Positions 1 through 6,301 of a stretch of DNA of 10,602 nt are shown here, in pieces; position 1 is the stretch's first letter; every line of letters begins with the position of its first letter. Location of the stretch: the NCBI GenBank assembly GCA_002380675.1, contig DFWB01000079.1, forward strand, positions 1 through 10,602, in the 5' to 3' direction. The notes under the pieces were generated by a model. The model was not told the origin of the DNA. It ran no database searches and saw nothing but the letters and a program-made list of their open reading frames with translations. Source of the stretch: Akkermansiaceae bacterium UBA4145 (lineage in GTDB: Bacteria; Verrucomicrobiota; Verrucomicrobiia; Verrucomicrobiales; Akkermansiaceae). The translations under genes and the position numbers were made by a program.

Positions 1-101
1 AGCCCGCGCAGAACCTGCGCAAGGTCGGCTTGGCCGAGCTTGGAGGCTCAGCCCGCACAGGACGACAGTTCTGTCAGGCGCTTGATGTCTTCGCGGGACA
101 T
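1..101 (-). CDS. selD: Selenide, water dikinase (selenophosphate synthetase), N-terminal fragment with selenocysteine codon
   Basis: SelD makes selenophosphate, the selenium donor for selenocysteyl-tRNA and selenouridine, from selenide and ATP in the cytoplasm. Reading the minus strand from the ATG at 101-99 gives a peptide with LTELSSCAG, then an in-frame TGA (50-48, codon 18), then ASKLGQADLAQVLRG. This lines up without gaps on the E. coli SelD start (LTQYSHGAGCGCK from memory): the TGA falls exactly on catalytic Cys17, and the Lys three residues later falls on catalytic Lys20. Many SelD proteins carry Sec at this position, so the TGA is read as selenocysteine rather than a break. The second Cys of E. 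coli GCGCK is Ser here. An in-frame TAG at 113-111 lies four codons upstream, so ATG 101 is the first possible start. AGGA at 112-109 is a plausible ribosome binding site. The rest of the gene (about 310 residues in the family) lies beyond the window. The alternative, a chance short ORF, is unlikely given the gapless match. Confidence 0.86.
3..23 (-). promoter_or_regulatory. Candidate bacterial SECIS hairpin within selD
   Basis: Downstream of the TGA, the minus-strand RNA can form a perfect 6-bp stem, GCGCAG / CTGCGC, around the three-base loop GTT. Three more pairs at the base (one C-G, two G-U) give 9 bp. The loop starts 34 nt after the TGA and its first base is G. Bacterial SECIS elements, bound by SelB to insert Sec, are short hairpins close behind the UGA, usually with a G among the first two loop bases. 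Distance and loop both fit. The pairing could also be a by-product of G+C-rich codons for AQVLRG, so the structure is suggestive only. Confidence 0.5.
48..50 (-). other. In-frame TGA read as selenocysteine (Sec18 of SelD)
   Basis: The codon TGA at 50-48 sits in the selD reading frame at the position of the SelD catalytic Cys/Sec. Protein-like, family-matching sequence continues on both sides, which argues for recoding rather than termination. A gene caller would end or drop the gene here. Confidence 0.82.
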
Positions 102-108
102 GGGGCAA

Positions 109-112
109 TCCT
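109..112 (-). promoter_or_regulatory. Ribosome binding site of selD
   Basis: AGGA on the minus strand lies seven bases before the ATG at 101, a normal Shine-Dalgarno spacing. It supports the start chosen for selD. It is one of the few recognisable ribosome binding sites in the window. Confidence 0.5.
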
Positions 113-187
113 AGGGAAGAATCCGTCCGGGGCAAACATGACTGGTGGAATTCCGGATCATTTTTAAATTGGTGGCTCTAGACCATT

Positions 188-203
188 GCCAACAGGGCTT
201 GGC
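188..203. repeat. Short inverted repeat in the selD / phosphoesterase divergent region
   Basis: GCCAA, a six-base spacer (CAGGGC), then TTGGC form a perfect 5-bp dyad. It lies in the 139-base region (102-240) between the divergent starts of selD and the metallophosphoesterase. It could be an operator or a small hairpin. I saw no convincing -35/-10 pair for either gene in this region, and a 5-bp dyad can arise by chance. Confidence 0.25.
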
Positions 204-240
204 GAGCCGACAGTCCGAGAACCTTAATTTTCCAGATCCC

Positions 241-1968
241 GTGATTCGTAGCTTGCTCCTTCTTTTTCTTCCGTTGGGTATCAGCGCGCTCCATGCCAGT
301 GAATATGGCCCTATCTGTGAGTGGCATGAGGACCCTACTACGACGATGTCGATTCACTGGGTGGCGGCCTCGAACGATGAGCGTCCGGGGGGAGAGTGGA
401 AGCTCGGTGATGCCGGATTTGGTTATGGTGATGATGATGATCAGACGGTGCTCAAGGCGATGCGGGGGAAATACCGTTCGGTATATATCCGCCGGGCCTA
501 TGAAGTTCCGGCCAAAGCGCCACGAGGGGCGGAGTTGACAGTAGGAATTCGATATGATGACGCATTTATTCTCTACCGTGACGGTAAGGAGGTCCTTCGA
601 AAAGGAGTTGAGGGGTCAGGCGCCAGCATTGGCAAAGTTAAGAAGCACGAGGCTGAGGTTTGGGAGTATTTCAAGATCGGTCCTGCCAACCCGGGGCAGA
701 AGGGAGTAATCGCGATTGAGGGCCATAACGAAAATATCGATAGTTCAGACTTCACCCTGCGCCCCCGGATCGATTACCGGGCCAACGGAAAGCTGTATCC
801 GGTAATACGGGAAGGAGCGAGCTGGGCCTATCTTGCGGGGGGAGTTCCCGAGGCGGGCTGGGCCAGCATTGGAGGCATCGGTGGCGATGAGCCAGCTGCC
901 ACGCGCTATAAGTTTTCCTACCGGAAGAAGGGCGAGAGGGAATGGTCCTCTGCCCCCATTCGAGAGAGAACGTTTGGAAAGACAGAGGACCTTGCCTTTA
1001 GCGTGGACCTCCGGGATCTCAAGCCCGCCAGCCGCTATGAGTTCCAGATTATTCGGTGGGGGCGCCCGTTGGGTCCGTGGGAATTTGAAACGGCCCCGGC
1101 TCGCTTTCAGGATGGAATCACCTTTGTGACCGGTGGTGATATGTATGGGACACGGGCATGGCTTGACGCAATGAACCTCCGAGCGGGAAAGGAAGACCCT
1201 CTTTTTGCTCTGCTCGGAGGCGACCTTGCCTACGCGAATGGAAGTGATGGCGGGCGGTGGCGGGTTTGGCTGGACTCCTGGAACAAATGTGCGGTTGCTC
1301 CCGACGGCCGGCTCATTCCCATGGTCGTGGCAATCGGAAATCATGAGGTGAAAGGATATCAATATCGTCCCAAGAACGCGCCCGGAAGGGAGGATGCCCC
1401 ATTTTTCTATAGTCTCTTTTCCGGAAAGTCCGAGGGAGCGAATTTTACTGTCGATTTTGGGGACTACTTGAGCCTCATAGGTGTTGACTCGGGGCATACC
1501 GCTAATATCGCTGCGCAGACTCAGTGGTTAGGGCGGGTCCTCGGAAACCGGTTAGCTATTCCCCGGCAGTTTGTCTGCTATCACCGCCCGGCCTGGGGGA
1601 CCGGAGTAAAAGATGACGCCACAGATATCCGAAGGGAATGGGCCCCACTGTTCGAGCAGTTCAAGGTCGATTGCGTTTTTGAGAATGATCACCATACCTA
1701 CAAGCGGACTCATCCTATTGTCGGGGGTGAGCGTAGCGATAAAGACGGAATTCTTTACATGGGCGATGGATCGTGGGGCGTGAAGACCCGAAACATTCCC
1801 AAGGACTGGAGAAAGCGAACCTATCTTGCGGAAGCGCAAGCCTTGAGGCATCTCATCAAGGTGACTCTGAAAAAAGATGAATTCCTCTACGAGGGAATGA
1901 CAGAGGATGGGAAAATTTTCGATAAGACGACGAGGCCCTTGCGCAGGGGTGGAGCAGATAACCGGTAA
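241..1968 (+). CDS. Exported purple-acid-phosphatase-like metallophosphoesterase with inserted beta-sandwich domain
   Basis: A calcineurin-like dinuclear metal hydrolase, expected to cleave phosphate esters outside the cytoplasm; the substrate is unknown. GTG 241 is preferred because it directly begins a signal peptide (IRSLLLLFLPLGISALHA, likely cut after Ala19). A longer in-frame GTG at 145 would add 32 unremarkable residues and bury that signal. No clear ribosome binding site precedes either. In the 575-aa numbering, metal-site motifs appear in order: GGD (D300), GGDLAY (D328, Y331), GNHE (N367, H368), YHRP (H448), ENDHHTYKRT (481-490). The usual last motif is GHxH; its first His is replaced by Asp483, while His485 is kept. 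The N-terminal Fn3-like domain starts with DPTTTMSIHW (31-40) and resumes near 215-270. Between them, about 48-180, lies a beta-sandwich-like region with GYGDDDD (61-67), MRGKYRSVYIRR and a YDDAFILYRDGKEV strand. The gene is divergent from selD and lies 96 nt before the helicase gene. Family is confident; substrate is not. Confidence 0.86.
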   Translation: MIRSLLLLFLPLGISALHASEYGPICEWHEDPTTTMSIHWVAASNDERPGGEWKLGDAGFGYGDDDDQTVLKAMRGKYRSVYIRRAYEVPAKAPRGAELTVGIRYDDAFILYRDGKEVLRKGVEGSGASIGKVKKHEAEVWEYFKIGPANPGQKGVIAIEGHNENIDSSDFTLRPRIDYRANGKLYPVIREGASWAYLAGGVPEAGWASIGGIGGDEPAATRYKFSYRKKGEREWSSAPIRERTFGKTEDLAFSVDLRDLKPASRYEFQIIRWGRPLGPWEFETAPARFQDGITFVTGGDMYGTRAWLDAMNLRAGKEDPLFALLGGDLAYANGSDGGRWRVWLDSWNKCAVAPDGRLIPMVVAIGNHEVKGYQYRPKNAPGREDAPFFYSLFSGKSEGANFTVDFGDYLSLIGVDSGHTANIAAQTQWLGRVLGNRLAIPRQFVCYHRPAWGTGVKDDATDIRREWAPLFEQFKVDCVFENDHHTYKRTHPIVGGERSDKDGILYMGDGSWGVKTRNIPKDWRKRTYLAEAQALRHLIKVTLKKDEFLYEGMTEDGKIFDKTTRPLRRGGADNR

Positions 1969-1994
1969 GGACATGACCAGGGCACTTCCTGAAC

Positions 1995-2023
1995 TTGATG
2001 CGACCACCTGCCGCGGGCATACT
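1995..2023 (+). promoter_or_regulatory. Putative sigma70-type promoter for the SNF2 helicase gene
   Basis: TTGATG (1995-2000) and CATACT (2018-2023) are 17 bases apart, each matching four of six consensus positions. Transcription would start near 2030 and leave about 35 bases before the ATG at 2065. The site lies in the 96-base gap after the phosphoesterase gene. The same gap holds two copies of GAGGCCCG (2032-2039 and 2048-2055). This is a consensus match only. Confidence 0.35.
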
Positions 2024-2064
2024 CGAGGCATGAGGCCCGGGGATTTCGAGGCCCGCTCCGCGCC

Positions 2065-4782
2065 ATGGCCGTGAACTTATCCCTCCGCGAGTTTCTCGTT
2101 AGTGGCGCGTGGAAGGAGCGATTTGACGGATTCGTACTAGAGGACGGGAGCAAGCTGGCCCGGAAACGCCGGGTCTCGGAAATGTCGTGGGAATCCCTTG
2201 AGGACGGCGGCGGAGTGCTTGCCGCCCGAGTGCAGGATTTGGAGGGCGAGTATTACGAGGTAGAGATTTCCATCTGGCAGGAGGGTGAGGGCCTCTGGGA
2301 AATAGATACCTCCTGCAGTTGTCCCTATGCTTACTACTGCCAACATGCGGCGGCCGCTCTCATGGGAGCGGGCAAAAAAACCATGGTGGATCGCCTTTTG
2401 GAGGGAGGCAGTGCGTATGTTCGAGTTCCCGTTACCGGATCGGCGAAGGAGAGGTCTTCTCGCGAGACGATGCCCCGGCAGACTCTGGAGGTTTCTCCAA
2501 CGTTCCGAATGGAAGTATTGGTGGAGCCCGCCAATAGCCGCTCTGTTCAGATGCTGTTACAATCATTGAGAGCGGCGAACCGGGATGAATGGTTAGTGGC
2601 CAGGCCGACGGCGACCTATGAGGGGCACGACCTTCCGCTTCATACGGGTGGCGATAGTACCGTCCTGATTGAAACAGCGGATGGCATGCTCGAAATTTTG
2701 CGGGACTTGAAGGCGGAGGGGGCTGCCGTCCGAGACCTGGCTCAGCTTGGCCTGACTCACTTGGGAGCCCAGCCGAGTTATCGATTCCTGCTAGGATTGG
2801 AGCGTGAGAGAGACTCGGAGCCCTCCGCCGAGTCTGCGTGGTTTCCCGAGCCCAGCTTGAATACACCGGATCTCTTCTGGCCTTGGTTTCGGGCTGAGGC
2901 TATTCCCAAGCTTGAGAGCCGCGGCTGGGAAGTCTCGGTGGATAAGGAGGTTGGCTTCCCTGTCTACGTCACCGAGCCGGGCGACTGGGAAGGGGTCCTC
3001 TCTGAGCAGACAGGTGGCTGGTTCTCCTTGTCGGTGGGGTTCGATCTGGATGGAGAGCGGCTGGACCTTCTCCCGATCCTCGCAAAGCTGTTGGAAGACG
3101 GAACACTCGACATGCTGGATGAACTCTCGGACCGCTCCCATCACCTGGTCTACTTGCCCGAGGGCGGAGCACTCAAGATCCCGGTAGAGCGGCTCAAGCG
3201 GATTCTGCGGCAGCTTGCCTCTCTGGTGGACCCCAATCGGCCCTTTCTCCACCCGGTGGACGCTGCCCATCTGGCTTCAAGCTCTGAGCTCTCCCTCGAC
3301 CCTGGCAAGGGGTTGGACCGGCTGGTAAAGCAGATTGAGAAGCTCAGGCAACCTGCCACAAAAGACCCCCCTGAGGGGGTCCAGGCGACGCTTCGAGACT
3401 ACCAGCTCGAAGGCTTCCAGTGGATGCAGGGCCTTGCCAGGTGTCAGTTGAATGGAATCCTTGCGGATGACATGGGGCTCGGTAAGACCTTGCAGACTCT
3501 TACGCATATCCTTGCCGAAAGAGTCTCGGGCAGGAGTGAAGGCCGGCCGACCTTGGTGGTAGCTCCGACCTCGGTGGTGCCAAACTGGAGGAAGGAGGCC
3601 GCTAAGTTTGTCCCCTCCTTGAGCGTTTTGGTTCTGCAGGGTCCGGGGAGAAAGAAAGACTTCAGGAACGTGCCTCATGCGGACGTGGTGCTCACTTCCT
3701 ACGCGTTGCTCCAGCGCGATGTGGAAACGCTGGGAAGCATGGATTTTCATCTGGTCGTTCTGGACGAGGCTCAGAATATTAAGAATCCGGGGGCAAAAGT
3801 GAGCAAGGCCGCCTGCAAGTTGCAAGCGGCCCAGCGGCTCTGTCTATCGGGCACACCCATTGAGAATAATCTGGGCGAGCTCTGGTCGTTGATGCACTTC
3901 CTCCTGCCCGGCTTTCTGGGAAGCGAGGAGGTATTCAGGGCCCGCTACCAAACTCCGATTGAGAAAGAAGGCAACGAGGACCGGAAGGAGGATCTCAAGA
4001 CGCGGATTGTGCCCCTCATCCTCCGCCGGACGAAAGATGAGGTGGCATCGGAACTTCCTCCGAAGACCATTCTGATCCACCCGATTGAATTGAACACCGG
4101 GCAAAAGGATCTCTACGAGACGGTACGTGCGACGATGGATCGGCGGGTTCGACAGGCAATTGCCGCGCAGGGCATCGAGCAGAGCCGCATTGTCTTTCTG
4201 GATGCTCTGCTGAAATTGCGTCAAATCTGCTGCGATCCCCGGTTATTAGGCATGAGAGAGGCCAATGAACTGGCCTCCGCGAAACTTGATTATCTCATCG
4301 AACTCTTGGATATGCTTGTCAAAGAGGGCCGTCGAATTCTGCTTTTCTCGCAGTTCACCACGATGCTGGGCCTCATTCGGGAGAGGCTGCAGGCCCAGGG
4401 AATTTCCTATCTTGAGCTCACGGGCTCATCGCGCAATCGCGGTGAGCTTGTGGAGCAATTCCAAGCGGGGGAGATGCCTCTTTTCCTGATTTCTCTGAAA
4501 GCCGGGGGCACAGGACTTAACCTGACCGCAGCGGATGCTGTGATTCATTACGATCCGTGGTGGAATCCAGCTGCAGAAGCTCAGGCGACAGATCGCGCCT
4601 ACCGGATTGGCCAGACCAGGCCTGTTTTTGTTCACCGGCTGATCTGCACGGGAACGGTAGAGGAGCGGATTCAGAAGCTACAGGTCGATAAAGCCAAGCT
4701 GGCGGATGACCTTCTGGCAGGCGCAAACAAAGTTATTGCCCCTGATGAGGACACATTGAAGCAGCTTCTAGCGCCCCTATAG
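2065..4782 (+). CDS. SWIM zinc-finger SNF2-family DNA-dependent ATPase/helicase
   Basis: A cytoplasmic DNA translocase of the bacterial SWI2/SNF2 group (related to RapA/HepA), expected to remodel protein-DNA complexes using ATP. The 905-aa protein appears intact. An N-terminal SWIM finger reads CSC...CQH (C84, C86, C92, H94; CxCx5CxH), a DNA- or protein-binding zinc module. Residues about 145-430 resemble the SNF2-associated region usual in bacterial SWIM-SNF2 proteins, though I see no sharp motif there. The ATPase follows: LRDYQLEGFQWM (443-454), motif I DDMGLGKT (468-475, K474), motif II DEAQ (567-570), motif III SGTP (595-598), LTGSSRNR (785-792), motif V LKAGGTGLNL (811-820), motif VI QATDRAYRIGQ (840-850, R844 and R847). 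ATG 2065 is the first start in its frame after the previous gene; no strong ribosome binding site is seen. Such proteins occur both as housekeeping genes and in some defence clusters. No nuclease, methylase or other defence partner is next to it, so a general DNA-transaction role is likelier. Confidence 0.95.
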   Translation: MAVNLSLREFLVSGAWKERFDGFVLEDGSKLARKRRVSEMSWESLEDGGGVLAARVQDLEGEYYEVEISIWQEGEGLWEIDTSCSCPYAYYCQHAAAALMGAGKKTMVDRLLEGGSAYVRVPVTGSAKERSSRETMPRQTLEVSPTFRMEVLVEPANSRSVQMLLQSLRAANRDEWLVARPTATYEGHDLPLHTGGDSTVLIETADGMLEILRDLKAEGAAVRDLAQLGLTHLGAQPSYRFLLGLERERDSEPSAESAWFPEPSLNTPDLFWPWFRAEAIPKLESRGWEVSVDKEVGFPVYVTEPGDWEGVLSEQTGGWFSLSVGFDLDGERLDLLPILAKLLEDGTLDMLDELSDRSHHLVYLPEGGALKIPVERLKRILRQLASLVDPNRPFLHPVDAAHLASSSELSLDPGKGLDRLVKQIEKLRQPATKDPPEGVQATLRDYQLEGFQWMQGLARCQLNGILADDMGLGKTLQTLTHILAERVSGRSEGRPTLVVAPTSVVPNWRKEAAKFVPSLSVLVLQGPGRKKDFRNVPHADVVLTSYALLQRDVETLGSMDFHLVVLDEAQNIKNPGAKVSKAACKLQAAQRLCLSGTPIENNLGELWSLMHFLLPGFLGSEEVFRARYQTPIEKEGNEDRKEDLKTRIVPLILRRTKDEVASELPPKTILIHPIELNTGQKDLYETVRATMDRRVRQAIAAQGIEQSRIVFLDALLKLRQICCDPRLLGMREANELASAKLDYLIELLDMLVKEGRRILLFSQFTTMLGLIRERLQAQGISYLELTGSSRNRGELVEQFQAGEMPLFLISLKAGGTGLNLTAADAVIHYDPWWNPAAEAQATDRAYRIGQTRPVFVHRLICTGTVEERIQKLQVDKAKLADDLLAGANKVIAPDEDTLKQLLAPL

Positions 4783-4786
4783 GGCG
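4772..4786. terminator. Possible weak bidirectional terminator hairpin between convergent genes
   Basis: CGCCC, the loop CTATA, then GGGCG form a perfect 5-bp G+C stem. It overlaps the TAG stop (4780-4782) of the SNF2 gene and lies just before the convergent stop of the SGNH gene (4800-4802). No T-run follows on either strand, so it is a poor intrinsic terminator by E. coli rules. Its position in a 17-base convergent gap is what makes it plausible. Confidence 0.3.
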
Positions 4787-4799
4787 TGGTCGCGTAGTG

Positions 4800-6188
4800 T
4801 TATTTGATCCAGAAGCGGGGGAGCTTCTGGTCGGAGAGAGGAAGGCTGAACCGTTGCAGGCGGTCTTGGGCAGACTCGACAGAGGACCATGGAACCACCT
4901 CTATGGCGACTTGGTCGCCGTCCTCCCACTGGGCCATTCCGGTAGGAAGATGGTCCCGTACGGCAAGACCCATGAGGATGACTGGTCCGATTACCAAGCC
5001 GGAGCCACTCCGAATATCTGTGAGGATGATTTCTCGGACCGCCTCCCGGTATGGGGTGCGAGTTAAAGCAGGCATGGTAGCAGTTTTCAGGACCGTGCCC
5101 TGTAAAGGCTGTGGAGAGTCTGAGCCCCGGGGGGAGAGCTGGCCGTTGACCGGGGGAATTGCAATTAGTCTCCAATCGCCAAAAGAAAGCTCTCGCATGG
5201 CGAACTGCCAGACAACCACCGACTTGTTGGCAAGCCTTTCCGGATGTTTCATTAAGGCCTCTCTGGTCTTAAAGGCTCCATCGTGAGCTGTGCTAAGGCG
5301 GTCTACCGGGGCGCCCATCTCGAGGCTCAGGGTCTCCGCGAATCCGGCTCCCTTACCCCACCCGTTGTCGGGCTTCGAGTAAATCTCGGTAAAGCTGTCC
5401 CCCAAGAGGAGGTAAGGGGCATAGGGGCGAGGTTTCCAGAGCTGCCCATTGGACTCGAGGACCATTCTCGTTGTGATCGTCTCCTCATATTCAGGACCAC
5501 GAAACCGGGCAAGATCTCCAGTGAGCGACAGCTTTCGGTCGACGGTCTCATAAGAAGTGGTAGGAAGCTGCACCGAAGTCCGTTCTGCTACGAGGCGAGC
5601 AATTCTCGCCATCCCTTCCGGGGACCAGTGGCTATCTCCCCGGAGAAACGGAGAGTCTCCTTCAGCGGACATTTTTACCAAAAGCGGGGCAACATCCACG
5701 ACGTCGATCTGATGCTCCGATTCCAGAAGGTGAAGAAATTCATCGTAGCCCTCGTTGACGACCGGCTCTCCAGCGTGACTCGGAACAGTTGCTTTCGAGG
5801 GCAGCGGAAGGAGGACTAGCCGGATCCCCATGCCTTGCAGCTGGCGGTGAAAGTCGACGATAGCGGGAAGAGGATCCCAGTTGCGGCCGGACGCCGCTGA
5901 ACCTCGAGGGCTCTCCAGAAAACTCTGGAGTTCCACGTGTTGGACATCCTTTCGGAGATAGAGTTGGCCATCCCGGGTTATGACTCCTCCGAAGTCGAGA
6001 CCCAATGACGCGGACAGCTTATGAGCCAGTCTCTCGAAGGGACCCCGCTCAGCGTCAAGTTGATTTCCCGGGTCGCCTAAGGAGGAGCTGAGGTAAACAA
6101 TGGCACCCAGTCCGAGCAGGAATACGCCTGCGAGGGCCAGCCGGCGAGATCTCCCCCGAGCCATTGTCTTTTGTTCTTGGGCTGCCAC
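4800..6188 (-). CDS. AlgX/AlgJ-like SGNH O-acetyltransferase or acetylesterase, membrane-anchored
   Basis: Related to the periplasmic SGNH-fold proteins AlgX and AlgJ, which transfer acetyl groups to (or remove them from) secreted polysaccharides such as alginate. Residues 16-36 form one hydrophobic segment after an arginine-rich start, giving a signal anchor with the body outside the cytoplasm. RDGQLYLRKD (72-81) matches the family's opening strand. LRGDSHWSPEGM (182-193) supplies the catalytic Asp and His (D185, H187), and LLGDSFTE (261-268) supplies nucleophile Ser265. Residues about 375-462 form an extra, apparently beta-rich domain. The start is GTG 6188; ATG 6164 (codon 9) is an equally possible start giving 454 aa, and neither has a clear ribosome binding site. 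No MBOAT acyl-donor partner (AlgI type) is in the window. It lies 113 nt downstream of the sulfatase gene on the same strand. Family is well supported; transferase versus esterase is open. Confidence 0.85.
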   Translation of the reverse strand: MAAQEQKTMARGRSRRLALAGVFLLGLGAIVYLSSSLGDPGNQLDAERGPFERLAHKLSASLGLDFGGVITRDGQLYLRKDVQHVELQSFLESPRGSAASGRNWDPLPAIVDFHRQLQGMGIRLVLLPLPSKATVPSHAGEPVVNEGYDEFLHLLESEHQIDVVDVAPLLVKMSAEGDSPFLRGDSHWSPEGMARIARLVAERTSVQLPTTSYETVDRKLSLTGDLARFRGPEYEETITTRMVLESNGQLWKPRPYAPYLLLGDSFTEIYSKPDNGWGKGAGFAETLSLEMGAPVDRLSTAHDGAFKTREALMKHPERLANKSVVVWQFAMRELSFGDWRLIAIPPVNGQLSPRGSDSPQPLQGTVLKTATMPALTRTPYREAVREIILTDIRSGSGLVIGPVILMGLAVRDHLPTGMAQWEDGDQVAIEVVPWSSVESAQDRLQRFSLPLSDQKLPRFWIK

Positions 6189-6301
6189 GGCTTCTATAGA
6201 AAGGAATAGAGGGAGGGGAGAGTCTTGCGTGATGCCATTGTACTCATGGAGGGGAACAGGAGGGCGGCAAGCAGGGCAGTCCCCCTCCGGGGCGAAAGCA
6301 A
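6189..6301 (-). other. Intergenic region with competing G+C hairpins
   Basis: This 113-base gap between the second sulfatase and the SGNH gene can form alternative stems on the minus strand: CCCC/GGGG around GGA (6282-6292), or GGAGGG/CCCTCC pairing 6288-6283 with 6264-6259, or GGAGGGG/CCCCTCC pairing 6288-6282 with 6254-6248. None has a T-run after it. They could be a weak terminator, an attenuator or an mRNA-stabilising structure that lowers expression of the SGNH gene relative to the sulfatases. No convincing promoter was seen. Confidence 0.25.

Noticed and set aside
145..240. Longer N-terminus of the phosphoesterase from GTG 145.
   Set aside because: It would place 32 unremarkable residues before a clear signal peptide and has no ribosome binding site.
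424..444. GATGAT tandem run in the phosphoesterase gene, considered as a microsatellite or phase-variation tract.
   Set aside because: The repeat unit is a codon triplet, so slippage would not shift the frame, and the encoded GYGDDDD fits the domain's own motif.
745..1497. 250-codon open frame opposite the phosphoesterase gene.
   Set aside because: It lies wholly opposite a gene with clear family motifs; its protein has no recognisable domain and looks like a shadow of biased codon use.
4783..4799. A true intrinsic terminator in the convergent gap.
   Set aside because: The 5-bp hairpin has no T-run on either strand; kept only as a low-confidence feature.
5283..5819. 178-codon plus-strand frame opposite the SGNH gene.
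   Set aside because: It overlaps the catalytic region of the SGNH gene in antisense and shows no motifs of its own.
6194..6247. A 17-codon ORF (minus strand, ATG 6247 to TAG 6194) ending five bases before the SGNH start; possible leader peptide.
   Set aside because: No ribosome binding site, no regulatory codon run and no sign of conservation can be seen; short ORFs of this size are expected by chance.
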